From Streptomyces sp. CC228A (GTDB lineage Bacteria > Actinomycetota > Actinomycetes > Streptomycetales > Streptomycetaceae), in the NCBI RefSeq assembly GCF_021390935.1, contig NZ_JAJPUI010000002.1, positions 806,001-870,000 on the forward strand: DNA of 64,000 nucleotides. Reading direction: 5' to 3'. Below, piece after piece: positions 33,192-39,822 of the stretch. The notes under the pieces were generated by a model that saw nothing but the letters and a program-made list of their open reading frames with translations, made no database searches and had not been told where the DNA came from. Made by a program: the position numbers and the translations under genes. Each line of letters starts with the position of its first letter. Position 1 is the first letter of the stretch.

Positions 33192-33689
33192 TTGAGTGAG
33201 CACCACACGCAGGTCCTGGTCGTCGGCGGTGGCCAGGCCGGGCTCGCGGCCGGCTACTACCTGCGCCGCGCGAAGCTCGACTTCGCCATCCTCGACGCCT
33301 CCACCGCGCCGGGCGGCGCCTGGCAGCACTACTGGGACAGCCTGCGCCTGTTCTCCCCGGCCGCCTACTCCTCGCTGCCCGGCCGGGCCATGCCACAGCA
33401 GACCGGTCAGACCTACCCGGACGCCGAGCACGTCACCGCGTACCTGGCCGACTACGAGAAGCGGTACGAGCTGGCCGTCCACCGCCCCGTCACCGTCCAC
33501 GCGATCGAGAGCACCGCCGACGGACGGCTGCTGGCCCGCACCGACTCCGGCACCTGGCACACCCGAGCACTGAGCCTCCGCCAACTTGAAGCCGCAGGTC
33601 AAAGAGCTGGTATGTCGGCTTGTCGGGGTACTCACGCTGGTCGCGGACGGCGGTCTGCGGGGAAGATCGTCCGTCAGCAGCTGGCTTGA
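33192..33689 (+). pseudogene. Truncated ArsO-like flavin monooxygenase
   Basis: TTG 33192 (LSEHHTQVLVVGGGQAGLAA) opens a normal FAD-binding monooxygenase: the GGGQAGLAAGYYLRR fold, GGAWQHYWDSLRLFSPAAYS and YPDAEHVTAYLADYEKRYEL, as in ArsO proteins of ars operons. Homology is lost at about 33570 (after TWHTRAL), where an unrelated sequence joins and the frame stops at 33689. Full-length relatives are about 350 residues, so more than half is missing, including the NADPH domain. GGAGG at 33182 serves the start. The break marks the boundary between the arsenic module and the right part of the island. Confidence 0.82.
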
Positions 33690-33860
33690 CGGGATACGTC
33701 ACCCATCAGTTCGAGGTCGGCTGTCGGAGTGGATCACGTGCGCCACGTGAGCGTGTTTCGAAATGTCGTCCGAAGGTTTGGTCAGGTACGGCGATACACC
33801 TGGGGCGGCTCACACCCGGTGTGACGTCTTTCCTGTATCCGAGCGAAAGCAGGGCATCTC
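33690..33860. other. Junction region after truncated arsO
   Basis: No gene seen. It contains CACGTGCGCCACGTG (two CACGTG hexamers 3 nt apart, about 33737-33751) and a probable promoter for the small secreted protein gene that follows. The minus strand at 33570-33702 is open (PVKPAADGRSS and QREYPDKPTYQLFDLRLQ), possibly a remnant of an unknown gene. Confidence 0.4.
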
Positions 33861-34241
33861 GTGCTGAAGAAGTGTCTCGTAGCCGCCGCGGCCGCGGCGA
33901 TGGTGATGGGGCCGGCCGCTGTGGCCCAGGCCGACGACATCGTGCGCGTCGTGGAGAACGAGGTGACCATCCCGGTCGCCTCCGGCGGCTTCCCCGGCCG
34001 GGCTGCGGCCCAGGCCGTCTGTCCGCCCGGTGAGACCCGGACGGGCGGGGGCGCCAGCGTCATCGCGGGCAACTCCCATGCCGAGCGGTACCTGCTGCAC
34101 TCGACCCAGCCGATCAGCGGAGAGGCATGGTGGGCGTTCGCCACGAACACCGACACCACCAACCCCGGGAAGCTGAAGGTCTTCGCCATCTGCGCGAGGG
34201 TCGTCAGCACCCCCACCCTGACCACGCCCGTCAGCTCTTGA
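33861..34241 (+). CDS. Small secreted protein, unknown
   Basis: A 126-residue protein with a clear Sec signal peptide (MLKKCLVAAAAAAMVMGPAA, cleavage near AQADD). The mature part has two cysteines (QAVCPPGET and FAICARV), which may form a disulfide, and a beta-rich pattern (ERYLLHSTQPISGEAWWAF). Similar short exported proteins of unknown role are common in Streptomyces. GTG 33861 follows AAAGCAGGGC. A strong hairpin terminator begins 36 nt after the stop, so it is a single-gene unit. Confidence 0.75.
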   Translation: MLKKCLVAAAAAAMVMGPAAVAQADDIVRVVENEVTIPVASGGFPGRAAAQAVCPPGETRTGGGASVIAGNSHAERYLLHSTQPISGEAWWAFATNTDTTNPGKLKVFAICARVVSTPTLTTPVSS

Positions 34242-34277
34242 CCCCGGTGCCCCCTCGCGTGGGGATCTGAGCAACCG

Positions 34278-34318
34278 GTGGACGTGCTCGGCTGGGTGTC
34301 CCAGCCGAGCACGTCCAC
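34278..34318 (+). terminator. 19-bp perfect hairpin terminator
   Basis: GTGGACGTGCTCGGCTGGG (34278-34296) pairs perfectly with 34300-34318 around a TGT loop. Confidence 0.85.
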
Positions 34319-34419
34319 GGACGGTGGTTCGGTTCGGCGGTGACCTGAACCGCTACGTGAACCGGTGACCCACCCGGGGACCGGCCGGCTCGCTGGTTCG
34401 CACCTGCTGCGGCTGGGCG

Positions 34420-34665
34420 GTGATGCTGATCCCGCACCGCGAACCGGGCGTGGAGGAGACGACGCTCCCGCCGGACTACCAGCGCATCCTCACCGCCGTG
34501 CGGCAGGCCACCAGGCCCGCCATGGCCCGGCAGGTCGGCGAGATGCCGGGAATGGACATCAGCGCGAAGAGCAAGCTGGAGCTGCTGCGCGGGAAGCTAC
34601 TCAGCCTGACCGATCGCGGCTGGCTGCGTAAACAGCCCAACGTCCAGTTCACCACCCGGCTGTGA
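34420..34665 (+). CDS. Small winged-helix-like protein or fragment
   Basis: About 80 residues: after MLIPHREPGVEETTLPPDYQ comes a short helix-turn-helix-like part (RILTAVRQATRPAMARQVGE, KSKLELLRGKLLSLTDRGWL) ending FTTRL. The pattern (...DYQ-LA-A...R---LRAKL--L--RGWL) recalls small DNA-binding proteins that accompany transposase remnants in Streptomyces. It is too short for a firm call and may be the relic of a longer gene. Either GTG 34420 or ATG 34423 could be the start; no ribosome binding site is obvious. Confidence 0.45.
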   Translation: MMLIPHREPGVEETTLPPDYQRILTAVRQATRPAMARQVGEMPGMDISAKSKLELLRGKLLSLTDRGWLRKQPNVQFTTRL

Positions 34666-34748
34666 CCACGGAAGCCATTGCCTGTGGGCGGTTCCGAGCA
34701 GGCGCAACCGGGGTGCCTCCGGAGGTCGTTCACCAGAGGGTCTGGCTC

Positions 34749-35183
34749 ATGCTTCGACGACTTACCGCGACAGCGGCGCTGTCCGCTCTGGCTCTGCTCG
34801 CCCCCGTGGGGGCACACGCGGCGGAGCCGGGAGCTGTCGGCCACACGGACGGGGACGGGAACTGGGCCGACTTCCACTTCCGCTGGACCGGCGAGTTCAG
34901 CTTCGACAGCGGTGTCCTCAAGGTCCACGACGGTGACACCGACGGCCGCAGCGTCTACGTACAGCTGCGGGGCCGCAAGGGCAACTCCGGCTGGCAGCCG
35001 CTGGTCAGCGACAAGCTGTACTGGAACACCAACGGCTCCGGCACCACGCGCACGTACGACGGCATCCGCTTCTCAGGAAGTCTGCCCCTGCTGGAAGTCG
35101 GGTTCGCACTGTGCGAGGACCGCACCGGCGTCGACGTCTGCTCCCATCCCGGAGTCGTCGCCGAGAACCCCTACGCCCGCTGA
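34749..35183 (+). CDS. Small secreted protein, unknown
   Basis: A 144-residue exported protein: signal peptide MLRRLTATAALSALALLAPV with cleavage near AHAAEP, then a beta-rich domain (WADFHFRWTGEFSFDSGVLK, VYVQLRGRKGNSGWQPLVS) with two cysteines (FALCEDRTGVDVCSHP). GGAGG is 25 nt upstream, rather far; the assigned ATG fits the signal peptide. The next gene, 36 bp on, encodes a second secreted protein with a similar closing pattern (CRDD...DTCEKADYLNP), so the two probably form a paralogous pair in one operon. Function unknown. Confidence 0.78.
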   Translation: MLRRLTATAALSALALLAPVGAHAAEPGAVGHTDGDGNWADFHFRWTGEFSFDSGVLKVHDGDTDGRSVYVQLRGRKGNSGWQPLVSDKLYWNTNGSGTTRTYDGIRFSGSLPLLEVGFALCEDRTGVDVCSHPGVVAENPYAR

Positions 35184-35219
35184 CCGACCGCACCCCGCCG
35201 CTCACGTCCGGAAGACTCC

Positions 35220-35642
35220 ATGCGCCTTCGTTCCGTCCTCGCCGCGGCCGCCATGTCGGCCGCCGTCCTCCCCCCGCTGCTCGCCGCACCCGCGCACGCC
35301 GCAGCCGGGGACTTCACCGTCACGGGCAGCTTCGCGAACCTTTCCGGAAACCTCAAGTGGGTCAACGGTTACCGCTTCGAGCTGCCGCGAATGACCCTGC
35401 GCGACACGGTCTGTGACGACAAGTCCGTCTACTGGTACCTGACCGTCGACATGGGCTGGACAAGCGAGTGGTCCAACAAGGCGCGCTGGGCCGAAGAAGG
35501 GTGCGGCACCGAGAACTCCTGGACCGGGATCCATCTGGAACGGACGATCCCGATCCACTCGCTCCGTTTTTGGATCTGCCGCGACGACTGGGGCGCGGAC
35601 ACCTGCGAGAAGGCGGATTACCTCAATCCGCACGCGGACTGA
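35220..35642 (+). CDS. Small secreted protein, unknown (partner of previous)
   Basis: A 140-residue exported protein: MRLRSVLAAAAMSAAVLPPL signal, cleavage near AHAAAG. The mature part has four cysteines (DTVCDDKSV, EEGCGTEN, FWICRDDWGADTCEKAD), likely two disulfides, and aromatic beta strands (YWYLTVDMGWTSEWSNKARW). It ends inside a strong hairpin that acts as terminator. The -CRDDxGADTCxxA-N end is shared in pattern with the upstream protein. Confidence 0.78.
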   Translation: MRLRSVLAAAAMSAAVLPPLLAAPAHAAAGDFTVTGSFANLSGNLKWVNGYRFELPRMTLRDTVCDDKSVYWYLTVDMGWTSEWSNKARWAEEGCGTENSWTGIHLERTIPIHSLRFWICRDDWGADTCEKADYLNPHAD

Positions 35643-35653
35643 GGTAATCCGCC
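35612..35653 (+). terminator. Hairpin overlapping the stop codon
   Basis: GGCGGATTACCTCA (35612-35625) pairs with TGAGGTAATCCGCC (35640-35653); the inner TCCG/CGGA extends the stem. The stem includes the last codons and the TGA. Confidence 0.8.
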
Positions 35654-36201
35654 CAGGACGCCCACAAAGGCCCTACGAGGTCACGCATTGCCCCTCGGCC
35701 GTTCCGGTCGACCGGACGGCGGGGGTGTCCGTAGCGGCCAGGGCCGCCTCGCCCCGGACTGACCCGTCGTGGACAGACACCGGAGAAGGCCCTGGCCGCA
35801 ACTTGTCAGGGAGGCGCCCCGGACCCGCACCGTGACGCGCGTGCCGAAGCACACCGGGAGGCTCTCCGGGAAGACCAGCGCAGGGTGCTGGATCTGATCG
35901 GCGGCTTACGGGTGTTGCGCAACCAGGCGGCATCGCCGACCGCACCGGCAACCGCCGATGTCGCGGCCCTTCTGGAGAGCGGCGCCGCCGACGGCGACTC
36001 GCGCGAACCCCTCCTTGTCGGCGCGGCTGCTCAACGCAGCCCTGCTGACATGGCCGCCGCGATGACACCCGACCGCACCTGGACACTCCGCAGGCGCAGA
36101 TCCACGAGCGCTTCCCCGAACCCCCCACTTCGCCGTAGCTTCGGAGCATTCGCTCACACGCACAGCGCCACCCTGTGAACCGCGCCTGCGGCTCCACCCC
36201 A
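35654..36201. other. Region of gene remnants near the right end of the island
   Basis: No complete gene seen. In the plus frame containing 35885 there is a protein-like helical stretch (about 35820-35930: DPHRDARAEAHREALREDQ, VLDLIGGLRVLRNQ) without a credible start or a recognised family; it may be a decayed regulator or mobile-element gene. Nothing else could be assigned. Confidence 0.4.
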
Positions 36202-36351
36202 CTACTTCTCAGCGGCGACAGCGGGTGCGCCGCCCTCCAAGCGCTCGCGGATGCCGGCGATCTTCTCGGGCCCCCACTCGGGCGAAGCGGCCGGCTCAGC
36301 CTCCACCCAGGCGTCGATGCTTGCGTCCAGTTCCTCGTCGTACGTATCCAT
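36202..36351 (-). CDS. 49-residue acidic protein at the island right edge
   Basis: ATG 36351 (MDTYDEELDASIDAWVEAEP) reads through PEWGPEKIAGIRERLEGG to TAG at 36202. GAGGG lies 9 nt upstream of the ATG. The product is strongly acidic and helical. It is the outermost gene of the island, 56 bp inside the right junction core. Position next to an attachment-like site suits an accessory factor or antitoxin-like protein, but there is no recognised domain and this is speculation. Confidence 0.55.
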   Translation of the reverse strand: MDTYDEELDASIDAWVEAEPAASPEWGPEKIAGIRERLEGGAPAVAAEK

Positions 36352-36406
36352 ACGGCTACCCTCTGACAACACCCCAGGTCGTGACTACCCGGTTGTTCAC
36401 ATGCAC

Positions 36407-36414
36407 TGGCACCA
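36407..36414 (-). other. Right junction core (att-like)
   Basis: TGGTGCCA on the minus strand, the second copy of the 8-bp core, at the CHW-C codons of the native yyaL 5' part. Inside it the reading goes to QCM and a stop. Confidence 0.75.
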
Positions 36415-36567
36415 GTGGCAGGCGCTGTAGCCGACGCTCAGGAGGACGGGTACGTTGCGCCGGCGCGCTTCGTCGAACGCGTCCGTCTCCCATGGCCACC
36501 AGTCCACGGGGTTGTCCGCGTGCTGGAGGAGGTACGGGGACGTGGCCTGCGCGAGTCGGTTGGGCAT
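36407..36567 (-). pseudogene. yyaL: Native 5' part of yyaL
   Basis: ATG 36567 opens [40 protein letters not shown] and [16 protein letters not shown], the first 54 residues of a YyaL/DUF255 protein. The insertion converts the rest of the motif into QCM followed by TGA at 36397. The missing 3' part is at 10961-12847. On excision through the 8-bp core the two pieces rejoin in frame as [15 protein letters not shown]. Because the promoter stays with this piece, the host 3' part is left without its own transcription signals apart from the foreign fragment at 12871-13026. Confidence 0.9.
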
Positions 36568-36800
36568 ACCCCCATCCTTGCGCACCCGTCCTCGCCCCGC
36601 CCATGCGCCACAGGGGCAGCGCACGAACAGTGGGCGGGCCGGCCGTGGAAGCAGCATGCCGACGGGGCGGAGGGCGTCGGCCGGCGCCCGCGGCCCGGCC
36701 TCAGGGGTGACCCGTCGCGGGGCCGAACGCAGGCCGCCTCACCGGCAGTCGGCGCAGGGAAGGGGGAACGCGCCGCGACGGGGGGGTGGTGCCCTATGCC

Positions 36801-37094
36801 CTACTGCCACGAGAAGAGCCGGAAGCTGAGGCAGAGCGTCGTGGTGCTGCCGAAGACGTTCGTCTCCTGGTAGGCGAGGTACAGGCCGAGGCAGTCGCTT
36901 TCGCCGTCGACCACGTCGACCACGCGGAGGGAGGCCCTGTCGGAGTCGCAGTCGACGGGGACGGGGTCGATGTGGCCGGCGCCGCCCTCGTTGGCCATGC
37001 AGTCGCCTACGTCGACATCGTCGGCCACGGTGCACCCCATGAGCATGGGCAGCGTGACCAGGACTGCCGCAAGGCATGCGGCGATGCGCTTCAT
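36801..37094 (-). CDS. Small lipoprotein (LppU-like)
   Basis: A 97-residue lipoprotein: MKRIAACLAAVLVTLPMLMG followed by Cys, giving a lipobox LMGC. The mature domain has three or four more cysteines (VGDCMANEGG, PVDCDSD, SDCLGLYLAYQ, TTLCLSF), with the order of LppU-type actinobacterial lipoproteins (DV-VGDC, V-C-...RV-V). Probably two disulfides on the outer membrane face. ATG 37094 has GGGGAGAGTC upstream. Function unknown. Confidence 0.78.
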   Translation of the reverse strand: MKRIAACLAAVLVTLPMLMGCTVADDVDVGDCMANEGGAGHIDPVPVDCDSDRASLRVVDVVDGESDCLGLYLAYQETNVFGSTTTLCLSFRLFSWQ

Positions 37095-37355
37095 CGTGAC
37101 TCTCCCCCCGTCGCGCCCCTGCGGGCTCGTCATCACAGGGATTCTCCCCCGGCATGGGGGTGGCGACCCGTGGTGTCGTGGGACACGGCACGGGGAGTCA
37201 GGGGACCGGTAGGCGGCACGGCACGGCGCGGCCCCGGCATGTGGTCACGCGGGAGCCGCCGGCGACCGGGGCAGGCCGAAGCGGCGCCCGCCGCGCGGGG
37301 TGGTGCGGCGGCGGGCCCTGCGGGGTGAGCGGGGGCCTGCCGCCGGACGGTGGAG

Positions 37356-37592
37356 CTACTGCTGGGGGGCTGGCTTCGTCGGGGCGGCGGGCTGGTCCGC
37401 GGGGGCGGCCGCCGTGCGCTCCTCGAAGTCGACGCGGTTCATGTGCCGGTTCATCGACTTCATCAGCGCCCACACGGCGAGGGCCATGACGGCGAAGACG
37501 ATGAAGCCGAGCACGCCGGGCGTGACCTTGTTCGGGTCGAAGCTGTCGGCGGCCAGCGGGGCGAGCTGGGTCAGGGCCTGGTGTGCGCTCAT
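37356..37592 (-). CDS. Small membrane protein following mca
   Basis: A 78-residue protein: after SAHQALTQLAPLAADSFDPN there is one helix (KVTPGVLGFIVFAVMALAVW) and then ALMKSMNRHMNRVDFEERTA, ending Ala/Pro-rich. This small protein follows mca in Streptomyces, as far as I remember. Its ATG at 37592 overlaps the end of mca (stop 37596-37594), so it is translationally coupled; an ATG at 37601 is an alternative. The role is unknown, though the linkage hints at membrane-side mycothiol detoxification. Confidence 0.8.
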   Translation of the reverse strand: MSAHQALTQLAPLAADSFDPNKVTPGVLGFIVFAVMALAVWALMKSMNRHMNRVDFEERTAAAPADQPAAPTKPAPQQ

Positions 37593-37593
37593 G

Positions 37594-38475
37594 TCATGCA
37601 TTGTCGCGGATACCCGCGAAGAGGTCGTCCTCGGGGAGGGACGTGCCGACGAGGGACGTGGCGAGCTCGTACTCCTCGGTGGGCCAGACCTCCTTCTGGA
37701 TCTCCATCGGCACGCGGAACCAGCCGCCGTCGGGGTCGATCTGGGTGCGGTGCGCGATCAGCGCCCGGTCCCGGGTCTCGAAGAAGTCGGCGCACGGCAC
37801 GAAGGTGGTGAGGGTGCGCTCGGCGCGCTCGAACTCGTCCCAGCGCTTCAGCCACTCCCCGTACGGCGACTCCAGGCCCCGGTCGAGGAGTGCCTGGTGC
37901 AGGGCCTCGGTGCGGGGCCGGTTGAAGCCCTGGTTGTAGTAGACCTTCAGGGGCTGCCAGACCGGGCCGAACTCCTGCTCGGGGTACTTCTCGGCGTCGG
38001 TCGCCCCTTCGAACGCCACCATCGTGATCTTGTGGGTCATGATGTGGTCGGGGTGGGGGTAGCCGCCGTTCTCGTCGTACGTGGTGATCACTTGCGGGCG
38101 GAACGCGCGGATCGACTTCACGAGGCGGCCGGCCGCCTTGTCGACGTCCTCCAGGGCGAAGCAGCCCTGCGGCAGGGGCGGCAGCGGGTCGCCCTCCGGG
38201 AGCCCGGAGTCCACGAAGCCCAGCCACTCCTGCTTGACGCCCAGGATCTCGCGCGCCTCGTCCATCTCCTTGCGGCGCACCTCGTGGATGTTCTCCTCGA
38301 TGTACGGGTCGCCCTGGAGCTTCGGGTTGAGGATGGAGCCGCGCTCGCCGCCCGTGCACGTCACGACGAGCACGTCCACCCCCTCGGACACGTACTTGGC
38401 CATCGTGGCCGCACCCTTGCTGGACTCGTCGTCGGGGTGGGCGTGCACTGCCATCAGGCGCAGCTGCTCAGTCAA
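37594..38475 (-). CDS. mca: Mycothiol S-conjugate amidase
   Basis: Mca of 293 residues, a zinc amidase of the GlcNAc-PI de-N-acetylase (LmbE/MshB) fold, cleaving mycothiol conjugates to a mercapturic acid and GlcN-Ins. Zinc ligands are at AVHAHPDDE near the N-terminus and in GGYPHPDHIMTHKI. The Mca-type insert ENIHEVRRKEMDEAREILG and the C-terminal FFETRDRALIAHRTQIDPDG are present and distinguish it from MshB. TTG 38475 is the start: GAGGATCAG lies upstream, and homologues begin MTEQLRLMAVHAHPDDES. It is divergent from the DUF4307 gene. Confidence 0.95.
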   Translation of the reverse strand: MTEQLRLMAVHAHPDDESSKGAATMAKYVSEGVDVLVVTCTGGERGSILNPKLQGDPYIEENIHEVRRKEMDEAREILGVKQEWLGFVDSGLPEGDPLPPLPQGCFALEDVDKAAGRLVKSIRAFRPQVITTYDENGGYPHPDHIMTHKITMVAFEGATDAEKYPEQEFGPVWQPLKVYYNQGFNRPRTEALHQALLDRGLESPYGEWLKRWDEFERAERTLTTFVPCADFFETRDRALIAHRTQIDPDGGWFRVPMEIQKEVWPTEEYELATSLVGTSLPEDDLFAGIRDNA

Positions 38476-38491
38476 GGCTGATCCTCAGTGA

Positions 38492-38518
38492 TTGGTCATG
38501 TGGCTCGGCTTCTATAGT
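38492..38518 (+). promoter_or_regulatory. Promoter upstream of the DUF4307 gene
   Basis: A good -10 hexamer TATAGT (38513-38518) with a possible -35 TTGGTC (38492-38497); the 15-nt spacer is short, so the -35 may be wrong. Confidence 0.45.
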
Positions 38519-38611
38519 GACGGAATCGGCGCAGTGGCTATTCCGCCGTCCGGCGAACGGGACACGGACGGGGTGCGCGGACGCGCCGGGCGCGGACCGA
38601 GAGGAACGATC

Positions 38612-39013
38612 ATGGGTGTGGCGGGCGAGAAGCTCCCCGAGGGCCGTTACGGCCGCTCCGCGGACGAGCGGACGGACCGCAGGCTGAAGATCGTGGGTTC
38701 GGTGCTGGGCGTCGGCCTGCTCGCGCTGCTCGGCTGGTTCGGCTACCACCACGTCGGCGGGCAGGCGATCAGCGGGGAGCTGATCAAGTTCGACCTGGCG
38801 GCGGCCGACCGGGTCGACGTGCACCTGGAGGTGCGCAAGCAGGACGGTGCCCGCGGGTACTGCACGGTGCGGGCGCTGGCGGTGGACGGCGCCGAGGTGG
38901 GCCGCAAGGAGTTCCGCTTCGACGAGCCGTCGAACCGCGTCGACCGGGTCGTGAGCGTCCGCACCACGGAGCGGGCGACCTCGGCGGAGCTGCTGGGCTG
39001 CACGGCCGACTGA
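38612..39013 (+). CDS. DUF4307 membrane protein
   Basis: A 133-residue protein: cytosolic head LPEGRYGRSADERTDRRLK, one transmembrane helix (IVGSVLGVGLLALLGWFGYH) and an extracytoplasmic domain of about 80 residues (DRVDVHLEVRKQDGARGYCT, FRFDEPSNRVDRVVSVRTTE). The N-terminal LPEGRYG and the membrane topology are those of actinobacterial DUF4307 proteins, of unknown function. GAGAGGAACG precedes ATG 38612. Two cysteines in the outer domain could pair. Confidence 0.85.
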   Translation: MGVAGEKLPEGRYGRSADERTDRRLKIVGSVLGVGLLALLGWFGYHHVGGQAISGELIKFDLAAADRVDVHLEVRKQDGARGYCTVRALAVDGAEVGRKEFRFDEPSNRVDRVVSVRTTERATSAELLGCTAD

Positions 39014-39225
39014 GGCCTCCTGGTCCAGTACGGCGGCGACACACCCGCCGGGGGCGGGAAAGCCCCCCAGCACCGGCTCTGACCTGCGGAGTCGTAGATT
39101 CCGTGAGATACGTCCTCCCTCTTTGTCCGCGTCGTTGTTACGCTCGTGGTTTCGCCCTCCCGGGAAGGCCGCATCCTTACTGGTAGGGCGTTGCTTTGTA
39201 TTCCCAGTACCGACGAGGAGCACCT

Positions 39226-39723
39226 GTGACCCAGACCAGCGAGAACGTCACCTGGCTCACCCAGGAGGCGTACAACCAGCTCAAGGCCGAGCTGGAGTAC
39301 CTGTCTGGTCCCGCGCGAACCGAGATCGCTGCCAAGATCGCAGCGGCGCGTGAGGAGGGCGACCTGCGGGAGAACGGCGGGTACCACGCGGCCAAGGAAG
39401 AGCAGGGCAAGATGGAGCTCCGCGTGCGCCAGCTCACCCAGCTCCTCGAGCACGCGAAGGTCGGCGAGGCTCCGACCGACGCGGGTGTGGTGGCCCCCGG
39501 CATGGTCGTGACGATCGCGTTCGACGGCGACGAGGACGACACCCTGACGTTCCTCCTGGCCTCGCGCGAGTACGCCAGCGCGGACGTGGAGACGTACTCC
39601 CCGCAGTCGCCGCTGGGCAGCGGCGTGAACGGCAAGAAGGTCGGCGAGGACGCCCGCTACGAGCTGCCGAACGGCAAGATGGCCTCCGTGCGGGTCCTGG
39701 ACGCGAAGCCGTACCAGGGCTGA
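39226..39723 (+). CDS. greA: Transcription elongation factor GreA
   Basis: A 165-residue GreA: N-terminal coiled coil (WLTQEAYNQLKAELEYL, AREEGDLRENGGYHAAKEEQ, with the acidic tip residues D and E that stimulate RNA cleavage in backtracked polymerase) and a C-terminal FKBP-like domain ending NGKMASVRVLDAKPY. The family signature GDLRENGGYHAAKE is complete. GTG 39226 (VTQTSENVTWL) has GAGGAGCACCT immediately upstream; the in-frame extension to 39196 is not used by homologues. Confidence 0.96.
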   Translation: MTQTSENVTWLTQEAYNQLKAELEYLSGPARTEIAAKIAAAREEGDLRENGGYHAAKEEQGKMELRVRQLTQLLEHAKVGEAPTDAGVVAPGMVVTIAFDGDEDDTLTFLLASREYASADVETYSPQSPLGSGVNGKKVGEDARYELPNGKMASVRVLDAKPYQG

Positions 39724-39822
39724 CGCCCTGCTTGACGCCCTGAGGGCCGGTCCCGTGCGTGACGGGGCCGGCCCTTGGTCGTCGGCGCGGCCGCCGCCCG
39801 GCTCAGGAGGCCGCCGCCCTGG

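Larger units (their letters stand above)
12840..36414. mobile_element. Metal-resistance genomic island inserted within yyaL
   Basis: About 23.6 kb between two copies of TGGCACCA (12840-12847 and 36407-36414) interrupts yyaL. Joining the outer flanks through one copy restores the codons TGC CAC TGG TGC CAC GTC ATG, that is CHWCHVM, with no base missing or extra. The cargo is accessory: mercury, arsenic and chromate-type functions, two MerR regulators, a CRP/FNR regulon and small secreted proteins. No integrase, transposase or relaxase is recognisable, so the element is probably non-autonomous or decayed. Just inside the cores is an imperfect inverted pair, GGGTCGTCA (12854-12862, plus) and GGGTAGTCA (36382-36390, minus). 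Confidence 0.85.

Noticed and set aside
34420..34665. Transposase gene
   Set aside because: Only about 80 residues, with HTH-like flavour but no DDE, HUH or recombinase motif.
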